A stretch of 64,000 nt of DNA from contig OX359189.1 in the NCBI GenBank assembly GCA_947172415.1, positions 7,392,501 through 7,456,500 of the forward strand. The letters run 5' to 3'. Of the stretch, positions 50,621 to 61,753 are shown one piece after another. A program made the position numbers and the translations under genes. How positions within the stretch are numbered: the stretch's first letter is position 1; every line of letters begins with the position of its first letter. This DNA comes from Chondrosia reniformis (lineage: Eukaryota > Porifera > Demospongiae > Chondrillida > Chondrillidae). The notes under the pieces are model-generated. The model made no database searches and was not told where the DNA came from. It was given only the letters and a program-made list of their open reading frames with translations.

Positions 50621-51095
50621 AAAAGAATTTCAAAAGAAAAGTTCTTAAGAACATTTGCTAATACTGGACTCGTAATCTCTTGTATATTTTTGATTATTTT
50701 ACAATAGAACCTGTACATTTTATCATGATTGTTTGTACATGAAAAGTTATTTGATGGTTTCAACTGTAAACTCAATTTCAACATGATATCAGTAACTACT
50801 TGTATATAGATTCGATCTCATTCTAGCTCATTGCAGCTCTAAAATGTGCATACGCATATACGAAAAAAAATTTTAATGCATGGTGAGATAATTGGCACGC
50901 ACGCGAGGCCGATTTCTAATCGCAAAATGGCTGTTATGTCCAAGATAGCTATTCAAAATATAACGAGAACAAAGTGTTGCGTAAGTTGTTTACTACCGTT
51001 CCACTCAGAGTATTTTGAGTGCCATATTTCTTTTAATAATTATGCAATATTAGAGAGGTAAAACCATAGTGACATAGTGTCTTCAGATTCTAGTA

Positions 51096-51266
51096 CTATA
51101 ATGAGTCACAGTGTATATTGAAGTCAATGCAAACCATCACTTTGAAATGGGACTTTTCTTTCTCCCCTTTGGACCAGATATATCCATCAAAGATTAAATT
51201 ATAGCCATCCTTCGAGGACTTGTTTAAATCATTGATTCTCCTGAGTGTCACCACTTTCATATTATT
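51096..51266 (-). other. Orphan terminal exon, minus strand
   Basis: A strong acceptor (CTCTCTGTGCAG) is followed by 57 residues and a stop. They read MKVVTLRRINDLNKSS, then GYNLIFDGYIWSKGEKEK and HFKVMVCIDFNIHC. The balanced composition looks like protein. No upstream partner exon was found. Confidence 0.35.
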
Positions 51267-51340
51267 CTGCACAGAGAGATTAATTTTTGGCTTTCATTTA
51301 TATGTTTATTATACTTATAATGTATATATAAGCACTTCTT

Positions 51341-51511
51341 ATGAAAAATAGTGCCAACAGGACCCACTATATACATCCAACTCGTTCTTTCTACACCCCA
51401 GCTTGTTGTAAACCTGTAATAATAAGAAAACAAGAAGATCTGAAAGGTACTCTACACTTTGAGTCCCTTTCAGACCTTATCAAAAACAGAAAAAATGAAT
51501 TCTATGTAAGT
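51341..51511 (+). other. Orphan internal exon, plus strand
   Basis: Open codons read NRTHYIHPTRSFYTPACC, then QEDLKGTLHFESLSDLIK, and end at a good donor (TTCTAT|GTAAGT). An upstream ATG exon in good context (MAVMSKIAIQNITRTKCC, about 50927-50980, donor GTAAGT) is out of phase with it. A later open segment, MFLAERGIDFLRLRTVKYTS (about 51986-52126), may belong. Not recognised. Confidence 0.3.
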
Positions 51512-51597
51512 ATATTTATATATGGCTGATCTTATCATGGCAACAGATTGGTTTGCAGAAACTAGGAAGAACTGCTAGTTCTCTGGAGCAGATCTAA

Positions 51598-51930
51598 GAC
51601 TGTGGCAGTAGAATGAACAGAAGACAGCACAAATCTACAGAGGACACAGCATGAGCAAGCTTAAGGGACTGTGGCAGTAGAATGAACAGAAGTCTGCACA
51701 AATCTACAGAGGACACAGCATGAGCAAGCTTAAGGGACTGTGGCAGTAGAATGAACAGAATACGGCACAAATCTACAGAGGACACAGCATGAGCAAACTT
51801 AAGGGACTGTGGCAGTAGAATGAACAGAAGACGGCACAAATCTACAGAGGACACAGCATGAGCAAGCTTAAGGGACTGTGGCAGTAGAATGAACAGAAGA
51901 CAGCAGTAGAATGAGCAAAACCTACAGAGG
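51598..51930. repeat. 69-bp tandem repeat, about five units
   Basis: The unit begins GACTGTGGCAGTAGAATGAA, and starts recur at 51598, 51667, 51736 and so on. 69 is a multiple of three, so the minus strand stays open with a 23-residue repeat. I regard that as a consequence of unit length. Confidence 0.9.
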
Positions 51931-52129
51931 ACACACCAATGAGAAAATCTTTGCAGGTCTCGCAATAAATCAAGACTGTAAAGATGTTCCTAGCTGAAAG
52001 GGGGATTGACTTTCTGAGATTACGAACAGTCAAATACACTTCAGAGATTTGCTTGGGATTGCAATGTAACAGAAAATGTAAGAGAAGTAATAAAAGACCA
52101 GGCCTCTCAGAAGAAAGCTTCGGTTAGTC

Positions 52130-55100
52130 AAAACCTTTTTAAAAAGCATTCAAATTTTTAAAAATAAATCAATTTTCTCAAGGGATCATGTGAGGAGTGT
52201 CTCGCCATTTAATATTAGTTATTTGAAAAAAATGGAATTTCGGAATTGGACTATAGCTGTTTAACTACTTTGCACACATTGTAAAGCATTAAAACACGTT
52301 TTGATAATTGGAAAAGTGTACTTGAGAATCGACTGCAATTTGCAATTAGTTTAATTTAACCAAAATTGGCCTCATTGTTGATTTATGTGGTGACAATACA
52401 TTGAATAGGGCGGCCATGTTTTTTGGTCATCCATACTTACGTAGGGTACTCTCTGATAACTCATCAAACCATGAAAGCATGAAAAATTCCTGAATTACAG
52501 TAGTAGGGGTTTAGGAATCAGCTCTTTTTGTATACATCTGTATAATAAATCCTCTGTATGGAATTTTTTGTGTGATACATTATCATGGTCTAAACCAACT
52601 GTACTTCTTGATTTGCACTAACAAATGAAGGAGCAAAAATTTCGTGCGAGAAGTCTTCATGGTTTGAGCCAACCATGAAAATATTTAACAACGAAAATTT
52701 CCCAAATTAGATATTGCCTGGCCATCGGAGAACTTTTTTATAATGTGGTAGTTAATATGATTTCACTGTATAAGATTCCATCCAATCAGCATACAGTGAT
52801 AGATCTAAAGCGGTTGTAAGGGGGAGGAGTCTTCAGGGTATGCTGTCAGATGAATTTGTTTCCACAGAATCACTCACAGGTTTGCATCCTCCCAAGCAAT
52901 TAAGTACTGAGCAGTTGTATACAAACTGTAAGATAAACCTGTTTATTGTTGTAATAGAATCAGGTGGGCGAAATAATAAGGTTATCAGATGACCTCTGAA
53001 GGTGGGTCACAAATTGCGTTTATAAACACAGAGGTCACTGTATGACCCATTCTTCATGAAGCTTTTAAGTGTTAGAATAGAGATGCATATGCATAGATAT
53101 CAATCAGAAGCCTTACAAAAAGTGGAGGCAAGCTATCTCCCTGTGGAGAAGTCTGTTTCTATTAGATATTCCCCAAAGAAAGACTTCCACATAATGTCCT
53201 TAATTCCTTCTCCATGCAAATTCAATCCTATATATATATATATATATATGTTGTATATGTCCAAGGCTATAAACCTTCCAGTGCTGTCTGTTTACACATT
53301 AGTTCAGTCAACAACATGCAGAGAAGGGCTGGAACCCCAAGTTAGTAACATTGTACCTTATTCATCCTTCCTCACCCTTCTCCTCCACCTCTCCCTCCCC
53401 CGCCCTATTAAGTAAGACATCTTTGGCAAAGTTTAAGATTGACAAAGGCAAAGCTTAGCATATTTTATGTTATTTATATAATTTTACCGTATCTGCTGTG
53501 TTGCTAGAAGATTTACTGGTCTACAGAGGTCCTTCGAATCCTTTCACACGTGCTTCTTTCCCGAATTTGCGTTTAGATCGCAAAATACTAGACTTCGAGA
53601 GTGTTTGAGTTTTTAATCCAACTATAGGGGGCAGGTCTAAAGAATGCATGCGCTTTTATGGTTTGAGGTTGAGCTTATAATAAAGGAAACCTTATATGTA
53701 TACTGTATTTGTATATATACACACACACAGCTGTATATATTTATATAGAGAGCTATATGGGCTTGGGGAAGAAGACAAAGACTCCCAGAATCTTTAGATG
53801 AAGAATTAGCATGTGAAAGTGGAAAAGAAGAAAACTGGTATGGAACTGTCATCCAAAGCTCTAAAGGTTTCCCCTAAGTAATTGATCAAGGAAAACAATC
53901 TAAGCTTGTATTTTTCTTTTATTGATGTCAACTATGTCTATAGGAAATATTATTCATTATTCATAATTGGTGGCTTCAGCTAGTCTCCCTATACATTATG
54001 GGTTTTAACCCAATAACTGACTTCCCTCCTTTTATAGATAAAATTACAAGATACTTTTGTGTACTAGGCTGTATATTACTGTGTGAGTATACTAGTTGCA
54101 CATCTCATGTATACCATACAGTCTTTCACTTTAGTATTTGATATTTAACCAACTTGCAACAGAATTTCAGAAGCTAATTACAGGTTAAATATGGATCTGA
54201 TCATAAAATTTGATTCATAGTCTATTCAGAAAAGCTTTTGAAAATATTAGCTCCACATTATGGGGCAGAGAGTTGGTTAATTTCTTACTGTTTGACTAAA
54301 ATATATAACTGCCAGTTAATTTCAATTGGATGCCATTCCTATGTACGTACATACATGTATATGAATGAGGCTAGGTATTATTCCTAGGAGTACTTATGGT
54401 GAAAACCAGTACATGAATGTTGTTACACGAAATGCTACTTACCATGTGATTACTAAAATACCCGACATTATAAAGGTTTGTCAGTTTAGAACAGGTTTCA
54501 CCATTCCCAGAAATAGCTGTCTGGTCCAGATAAGTTTGGTATAAAGCTATACCCAAAGCTCTACCTAGCTTCCTTGGTGACTCTGGGAGCAACATTTCAT
54601 TGGAGAGCTCGAGCTTCCAATGAATATGAACAGCAAATGTGTTCCTGAATCAATGTACTTATATATATATATTGCCAAAATTTAATGTATATGTATGTAC
54701 ATTTATAACTTAGGACTAAACTCTGCATATCAAATGGAAAACTATATGAATTTGAAGCTGTAATATACAGTACGTATACGTATATTACAGTAACGTTTAT
54801 ATAGTGCATGTCAATGTATGAAATACGTGAAAGTTATTATAGATTCCTTGATCACTTAAATTAGTTTTATAATTAATTCACTATATAGCTCCCTCTTTGA
54901 TATTTTCACACATGCACCTGTAGAATAAGCTTGAGTTCTTTAGTTTGGTACTCAACAAATAACCAGTTATATATGCTGACACTCAATCTCTTCAGCTATG
55001 CACTCCAGTGTTGGTGTAGGAGAAGGAAACAGCTGGAGGACTGCTGTACGTATACTGGAGTACATTTGCAATCCAAATATTAACTGCAACGTGCATAATG

Positions 55101-55435
55101 TAGTTTAATTGTTCTTTGCAATTATAATTTAAAATAATTGATCTAGTGACAATGTACAGTATATATATAGTAGTAGTTGCATATAACTATGGCAGAATCA
55201 AACTGTAATGATTTATTATACTTGACGTTATAACATCCTTTATAATGGGTTTGATATTTTCATGTGACAAATTTAATAGACTATATATTTTCAGCATGCA
55301 TGAAGCAGTTTGCAATTTTTGGACAACAGCTGCATTTGCAGCTTACACATTAACATGCATTACAAGTTAATTAAGTGACAATAAACGCTGATAATTGCAG
55401 TTAAATAATAACATTCAAGTTTATAAATATGAATA
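52130..55435. other. Gene-poor 3.3-kb stretch
   Basis: No supported coding region was found. It contains pieces of repeat family R (53764-53880, 54497-54600), the dispersed repeat at 54413-54495 also found at 24192, and AT-rich simple sequence. Open frames at 53056-53415 and 53637-53852 have no splice or domain support. Confidence 0.5.
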
Positions 55436-57632
55436 TCATTTGTTTTGAAAAAATTGAATTCCGTATTTCCCAGCAGCAACATAAATGTCACAGTCAGTGT
55501 TCACAGCTACGCCACATGGAAAGTTGGACGCACTGTATGTGTCAGGTCCATTGGAGGGATCAAACTGCCTTGTGTTTACAAGCTCATGTTCTGGGTTATA
55601 TATGGACAATTTGCCATTGACTTCTCTTAGTATCACATGACCATCATGTGACATGGAGATACAATAAGGTTGATCCACTGTCTTAAATTGGCTGACGTAG
55701 CTGCCATCTTCTTTGAATATTTGTATCCTTTTATTTTTAAGATCACACACATAAACTAGTTCATCGGGACCAATTGCTACATCAAAGGGATAGTTAAAAT
55801 ACCCTGGACCATTTCCCTTTGAGCCAAACCCAAATTGGAAATCACCTTCTTTGTTGTAAACTGTTATACAGCATCTGTCAGAGTCACATATGTAAATACA
55901 TCCTCTACTATTGACTGTAAAACCTTTTATGTGTTTCCCCAGATCACAGATTACAGGTTCTGAATTATCAGTAGTTGAATACACATGTAATTCTCGGTTG
56001 TTAAAATTGCATAATGATACTATAACACAAATGTTTCCTGCTTGGGTAAATGCCAGCCCATGTATCTGGTAACTGGTCATAGTATCAGATTCATGTGTGA
56101 AATTAATACTAATAACCTTCAGAGATTTACCCTCTCTATCAAACAGAACGATGCGACGATTCTTCACATCAGCTGCTGCCAGCATGCCTTCTTTAGTAAC
56201 TGCTATTGCTCTGAAATCCCGAGAAATGTTATCTACAATGACCTTCGTAGGCTGCAGTTCACTTTTCCAATCTCGAAACTACATACAGAGTCAGTATATG
56301 TGTACATTTTACTAATTTAATACTCACTTTAACACATTAATGTAGCAATATAATCATTAAACTAAATAGTATAATTTGGTAAATAGGTGTAAGACATGCG
56401 TAGCTGTATATATATTGATCTTCAAATGGAACAAATTGGTTATGAAATGAAACAACACTGATTGCTACACTGCATACTATCTTGCTTACGTTTCTGGTAT
56501 CAGTTGATTCTGTTGCACTTATTGATGTTAGTGAGGAAGGATCCTGCATTTCTGGTTTACAAGATACCTGGTTCAGTGTTTCCTGAAGTTGAGTGTTCTC
56601 TTCTTGTAGTTGAGCTAGTTGTGTCTGATGTCTCTGACGCTCTTCATCATAATGCTGGGTCATTTGTTCCAGTTGTTGTTGAAGCTGTGTCTTCTGCTCA
56701 CGTTCAAGACTAAGCTGGGACATGGCTTGTTGAACCTGACTGATTGCTGATGGTTCAGTACTTTGGAGAGTAGACTCAATCTGTTTCAATTCTGACACAA
56801 GCTCTGCACTGCTTGGACGAATGGTTGCATCACCCTCCAAACATCTTGTGAAGAGGGGCAGAAGCAGATCTTTCTCTCTAGCACTCATCAGATCAATCTG
56901 GTGCATTCTCCTCTCATATTCTGTACGAACTATCATTTTGCCACTATTATACGTAGTTGGGTGAGATGGGTTTGGCCACTCGTGAATCAAAGTGGTTGTA
57001 ATACAGTTGCCAAAGGAAAACACATCCAACTTCTCAGTGTAGCGAGGAGGTACATCAAGCGCTTCTGGAGACATGAACGCAATAGTGCCCTTCACAGATG
57101 AACAACGAGTCAGTTTCGAAAGATTAATGGCTCGGGTTATTCCAAAATCTGTCAACTTGGTAAGGAAGGTCCACTCATTCAACAAGATGTTGTTTGGAGT
57201 CAAATCACGATGGACTAGAGGTGGATTGTGGTCGTGAAGGTAGCACAGTCCTTGAGATACTTGACGGAGGATGGAAACCTTGTCTGGAAGGAGGAAATCC
57301 TCCTTACTGTGATTTTCCAGGTAGTGGCGAAGAGATGTGTCCATCTTCTCCAACACGGACATCGGCACACGACTGTTAGCAGAATAATAATTTCCCAAAA
57401 ATTGAACAATGTTTGGGTGCTTCAAACCGGACCAAATCTGACATTCTTTGTCAAAATCATTTATCATTTTGTCCAATTCGGCTGGAGAGAGAGTGCGAAG
57501 GAAAATGTCGTGCAATCTCTTAGCGGCGCATACGGTACTACACCATTCTACTTCGCTAACTTCACCGTAAGATCCACTCCCGAGTACATTTCCAGTAGGG
57601 CGTACACCTTTTATTTCCAGGACGGAGGACAT
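55436..57632 (-). CDS. Protein kinase with coiled coil and C-terminal NHL repeats
   Basis: Exons 56490-57632 and 55436-56278 join in phase to 661 residues. Residues of about 14-295 are a complete kinase domain of tyrosine-kinase-like type: glycine loop GSGSYGEV, lysine in CAAKRL, helix C KECQIW, catalytic VHRDLTPNNILL, TDFGITRA, and MSPEAL. All catalytic residues are present. About 305-365 is a Gln/Glu-rich coiled coil (REQKTQLQQQLEQM). Residues 382-661 are a six-bladed-propeller-like region with NHL-type repeats (GFGSKGNGPGYFNYPFDVAI, YVCDLKNKRIQIFKEDGSY, YICDSDRCCITVYN). The order resembles bacterial PknD-type kinase-NHL fusions, but the coiled coil suggests an independent metazoan assembly; this is inference. 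It is probably cytosolic (no signal peptide or membrane helix) and head-to-head with selenoprotein S. Confidence 0.9.
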
Positions 57633-57695
57633 TTTACGAGTGGCGGAGGCGTAGCATTAGACAGGGTTTTACTCGCTCACATAGGTACAAGTGTT
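57633..57695. promoter_or_regulatory. 63-bp divergent gap between kinase-NHL and selenoprotein S
   Basis: The start codons of two opposite genes are 63 bp apart, so transcription start sites must overlap or lie inside the neighbour's 5' end. A bidirectional promoter is inferred. No TATA box is visible. Confidence 0.5.
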
Positions 57696-60600
57696 ATGGT
57701 AAGTTTACGCTTTCAGTTATATTGCCACTAACTGCTGGTGCATCTGGGGATGAATACCATACCACATCCCCATAATAGGCTTTTGTACGAGTCCTATTCG
57801 CTACATCTTCTCATCTTTGTAGGGTCAATATTTGGGTGTGGATAGACCACTAGAAAGCCCATCTGTGTTTCCAGACTTGCTTCATTCAGGTAAAGCTCTA
57901 TTTCCCTTAGCTCACCCTTTATATAACTAAGTATATTACTACTAAATGTAACACATTCTTAGCGTACACGGCGTGGTTTTAAATAAATGTGTTCAAAAGG
58001 AGACGCGCAAGTTCGCATTATTAAGATTACTCCATTAATTTCTGGAATTACGGTACTTTGTGATGGCCTCTCTGTGTCCATAGAATGAGGGGAATATTGT
58101 CTGAAGCTATGGTGAATTTAAAATTATATATAACTAAGTATATCCTATATTTAACTACTAAATGTACCACGTTCTTAGCGTACACGTCCTGGTTACGTAT
58201 GTATACTATGTCCACTCTGTAGGGTTCGAGTTTGTAGCGCGCAATGGATGGTTTCTTCTGATTGGTGTGGTCGTGCTGTTTCTCTTGTGGAGAAGAGTGT
58301 CCAGTCATCTTTACGATCTCTATGACAACTGGCGGGAGAGCTCCAAAAAGAAAGGTAAGCAGCGGAGAGATATAACTAGTGACTGCTACTGGTAAACCAC
58401 TTGACCAACTGAGCAAGTGTAGTCGTTCTTTATTTCCTATGACTACATACAAACACAAACTATAGAGCTTTGAATACAGTCTTCTTATCTCTTCCTTCTT
58501 CTCCACTAGACCATACAGCTGTTTCTGGGAATTTCACCCTTCATTAGTGACACTGTGATCTTTTTGGTTGGTCCCTTTAAGTCCCTCTATAGCTGACTGT
58601 CCCACCATGTGACCGGCCCACCATGTGACCGGCCCACCATGTGACCGCCCCACCATGTGACCGCCCCACCATGTGACTGTCCCACCATTTCTGGTATTAT
58701 CAGATGACATTTTCCACTTCTACTACCATGTCATCCACTGGATCCATGTCATCCACTGGATCCATGTCACCCACTGGATCCATGTCACCCGGTGGATCGA
58801 TGTTACCTGGTGGACGCATGTTACCTGGTGGACGGTGAATCAATGAAATCTTTATGTTCAGACTTGTGAATACACACGAGATATAGCTTCAATCTAAAAG
58901 TGCTAAATAGCCTATTTAGACCCTGTATGTAGGGTAAGACTATGAGATGGTTGCGTAACCATCCTTTGAGCATTATTGGATTTACACTATCTTGAATAAG
59001 AAATACAATGTCACGTTTCACATTTAATTACGTATGTTCAGGTGTACAATTAACTATTAAATTTAGATCCAGATGTTTTGCTAAGCCAGCAGGATGCGAT
59101 AATAGCTTCTCGAGAGCGACTGCAAAATATGGTCATTCAAGACTCCCAGTCGGCTGAGGAAAGGAGAAAAGATTTGGAGAAGAGACGATCTGAGGAGAGA
59201 TCTGAGAAATGGGAAGGTCACAGATTGGGAAAGAGACTAAACAATAATAAGGAACCTTCTAGAAAATCACAGGTTAGAACAATAAGTGAATGAATTGAAT
59301 AGTGTATTAATTAGTTTTAATTTTGTTATTTAATTAAATATTTTAATTTTAATAGATTCACAAGATAATTTCCTAAGAAACATATGTTTGTTCAACACTA
59401 CATGGAATACACCAATATATCACTGCAATGAGTGATGCATACTTTATGGGTCATTCCCGTCTGGATCCCTTTTAAGTGTGCATGCTTGTTTTGAGATAAA
59501 GAATTATCATCATCACTTTGAACTGTTTAATTGCAAAGATTAATGACAATCTAAACAGTCAACCACTTACTTTATATTCTAAAGTGACCATGATAACTTG
59601 TGAATCGTCAACTTGAATGAGGCTGCTCTATACTATACTTTTGTAAAGCTCAGCAATTACGTACATACCTTTCAAAAGTATTTCCTTAATTGTTCTACGT
59701 ACGTAGGCGGCATCATTAATTCTGGAATCTTCCGCAATTAATTAATAAGGTTTCTTTTAGAAGGGAGACATTTCCTCTTCCTAGAAAATATCCCCCCTTT
59801 GAAGGAAATCATATTGCCAATTTTAAATAGCGAATAAACCTCTTTGAGCTACGTACGTGTGTACATATGTGGATTGCCCTCTCAAACTATTACATCAACA
59901 TACTCTTTTTGCCCCCTACCTTGTGTGATGTTCTTCTAAAACAAACCCTCATTACCATTAATCTTTCCTTCTGAGGAGTTTAATTATTAAAGTTAATATC
60001 CTATTTTACCATTAATCTTTCCTTCTGAGGAGTTTAATTATTAAAGTTAATATCCTATTTTACCATTAATCTTTCCTTCTGAGGAGTTTAATTACTAAAG
60101 TTATCCTATTTTGTGCTGCAGAAACCTAATGACAAACCAGGAAAACCTAAACCATACAGAAGTAAGTGGTCATTTGAGTGTCACATTTATTATGAACTTC
60201 TTAGCTAATAAACAAATGTGCTGTTAAGAAGAGAATAAATTTGGATGTGTGTATGTGTATACGTAGCATGACAAATCTAATATACCATTTTCCTACATGC
60301 TATGCCTATTCGGTAAAAAAGTCTATATGGGGAACTAAACCTGAAGAGCACTTTGGATGAAGATACAGGAGTCTTTTTTCTTTCTTCTCTTTCTTCTTCT
60401 GCTCCACTGGGCCATGTGTATTTACCTACAGTGATCAGTTTAGATCAATTAGCCATCCTCTCATTTACTAGACTGTTCATGTGTACGTAGTAGTAGTGCT
60501 TACTAACAGTATGTCTCTGACACAAGTGGATATAATCCTCACTTTACTATGTACGTACGTATATGTCTTATATTAGTGACTGTGTATTACATATGTAAAC

Positions 60601-60712
60601 TTTGTCTTAATATCTTCTGTTATTAGATGAGTATAACCCTCTAATGGGTTCAGGGGGAGGGGCTGGGTTTACACCAAGGAGGAGATTTCCACAGCAAGGA
60701 GGATGAGGGTAA
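57696..60712 (+). CDS. SELENOS: Selenoprotein S (VIMP), UGA-encoded selenocysteine
   Basis: SELENOS is an ER membrane protein that links p97/VCP to derlins in ER-associated degradation. Exons 57696-57698 (start codon only), 57823-57889, 58223-58354, 59067-59272, 60122-60161 and 60627-60712 join in phase to 177 residues, against 189 in human. In order: short lumenal N-terminus; membrane helix (about 32-54, GWFLLIGVVVLFLLW); an Arg/Glu/Lys-rich helix (LSQQDAIIASRERLQNMV, then RRKDLEKRRSEERSEKW), the p97-binding region type; and a Gly/Pro-rich tail with EYNPLMGSGGGAGF, matching the family's YNPLxGxGGG. The frame ends GG-UGA-GGG-UAA (UGA at 60704-60706), exactly where the vertebrate proteins end GG-Sec-G. 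A SECIS-like hairpin follows at 60836-60897. Confidence 0.93.
58595..58835. repeat. Two adjacent minisatellites in SELENOS intron 3
   Basis: 58595-58690 is a CCCACCATGTGACCGG-type 16-bp repeat. 58725-58835 is an 18-bp ATGTCATCCACTGGATCC-type repeat whose last units drift to ATGTTACCTGGTGGACGC. Confidence 0.85.
59954..60115. repeat. Three tandem copies of a 54-bp unit in SELENOS intron 4
   Basis: ACCATTAATCTTTCCTTCTG starts at 59954, 60008 and 60062. The last copy ends just before the polypyrimidine tract of exon 5. Confidence 0.92.
60285..60415 (-). repeat. Interspersed repeat family R, inverted copy
   Basis: Reverse complement of the family words: CCTACATGCTATGCCTATTC, GGGGAACTAAACCT, TTTGGATGAAGATACAGGAG and TTCTTCTGCTCCACTGGG. 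It lies in the last intron of SELENOS. Confidence 0.8.
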
Positions 60713-60835
60713 ATGTCACCTGCGGTGTCACCTTCAGATCGGTGATTGCTAACCTGAGCTGAGCTCAGTGCATGATACTGTTCTGTTCTGCCACTTGAAC
60801 TGTGTGAACCATCTCAATCAATTTATAAACTTTAT

Positions 60836-60897
60836 GCTACTTTATGAAGGAAGACATCCAAAAGATATATTTGTCAGGATTCTTTCTGATGTGTAGC
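60836..60897 (+). promoter_or_regulatory. SECIS-like element in the SELENOS 3' UTR
   Basis: GCTAC (60836-60840) pairs with GTAGC (60893-60897) as lower helix. Then come the SECIS core ATGA (60844-60847) opposite TGAT (60887-60890), an upper helix (GAAG..ATCC with GGAT..TTTC, two internal mismatches), and an apical loop that starts with AAAA (60860-60863), twelve bases after the UGA. This spacing and the unpaired adenines are the canonical eukaryotic SECIS arrangement. It lies 124 bp downstream of the stop codon. Confidence 0.8.
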
Positions 60898-61389
60898 TTT
60901 CATTTTTGGCATATTAATAATAATATTATATTGATTGCTGTTCCTGTGTTGAGGTTATTTTAGCATTTGGATTTGAATACATTGGTGTAGTTGACACTAT
61001 CCCATGTAATAATGTAAGTACTTTAAAACCAGTTTTCATAAGACCAGGCCACATAAACTACACATTGGTTTTCAGTTTCCATTTGGGACAACTGAATTTG
61101 AAAATCCTCGGGATTCCCCCCCTTATTATCAATCCCCCTGATTTGTTTACTTAGAGATTCTATATACAATCTTCATGTAATCTTCAAGTTATACTATGTA
61201 TGCATATTTCTTCATGTCAGTACTTTTAATGGATATTAGGCCCATGAGGATACATGGACTATATATTAGGTATTGAAGACCATTAACAATGCACTGTTTA
61301 TAGCAATCAGTTGAAAACTTTCCCTGGATTGCAATCAAGTCATAGCTAGCTATAGATGAATCTCTGGATGTAAATGGTCCATCGTGCAT

Positions 61390-61521
61390 ATGAATAAATT
61401 ACCTATATGCTACAAATGGATTGTTTATGGGGAAGATCCTATTATTCCTGAAGTTAACGAAGGGCGTAGCCTCAATGAAATAGTTTCACTCTATCACCTA
61501 TATGCCAAACAGGAGTGTCAG
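61390..61521 (+). other. Orphan coding-like exon
   Basis: An ATG opens 44 codons ending at CAG|GTATGA and reading YKWIVYGEDPIIPEVNEGRS, then LNEIVSLYHLYAKQECQ. The composition looks protein-like. It is 232 bp upstream of the next gene's start, but that gene has its own ATG, and I could not connect the two. Confidence 0.3.
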
Positions 61522-61753
61522 GTATGATGTAATTGTATTCATGATCATCTAATAGTATTCATTGGCAAACAGCAACCCCTGGGTAACCTTGCACTTACGT
61601 ATTAGCCAATTTGGTAAAGGCTGCTCACGTGAGCGAATGCCATTTATTTCCTCTCCTGGGATTTCCCTCGACCGTTCTGTCCCCCCCTTCTTCCCCACAG
61701 CCTAGTCCCTAAAGCTCCTGTGAAGCATCGAAAAGGTATTTGAAATAACAACA

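Noticed and set aside
51594..51965. 23-residue repeat protein on the minus strand
   Set aside because: It comes from a 69-bp tandem repeat whose length is a multiple of three. No other coding evidence.
55436..56278. NHL exon as a separate gene
   Set aside because: The acceptor at 56278 and the kinase donor at 56490 are both good and join in phase. The first ATG in the NHL exon would truncate the propeller.
60704..60706. UGA as the true stop of the SELENOS gene
   Set aside because: The family ends GG-Sec-G, the next codons are GGG TAA, and a SECIS-like hairpin follows. Recoding is the better reading.
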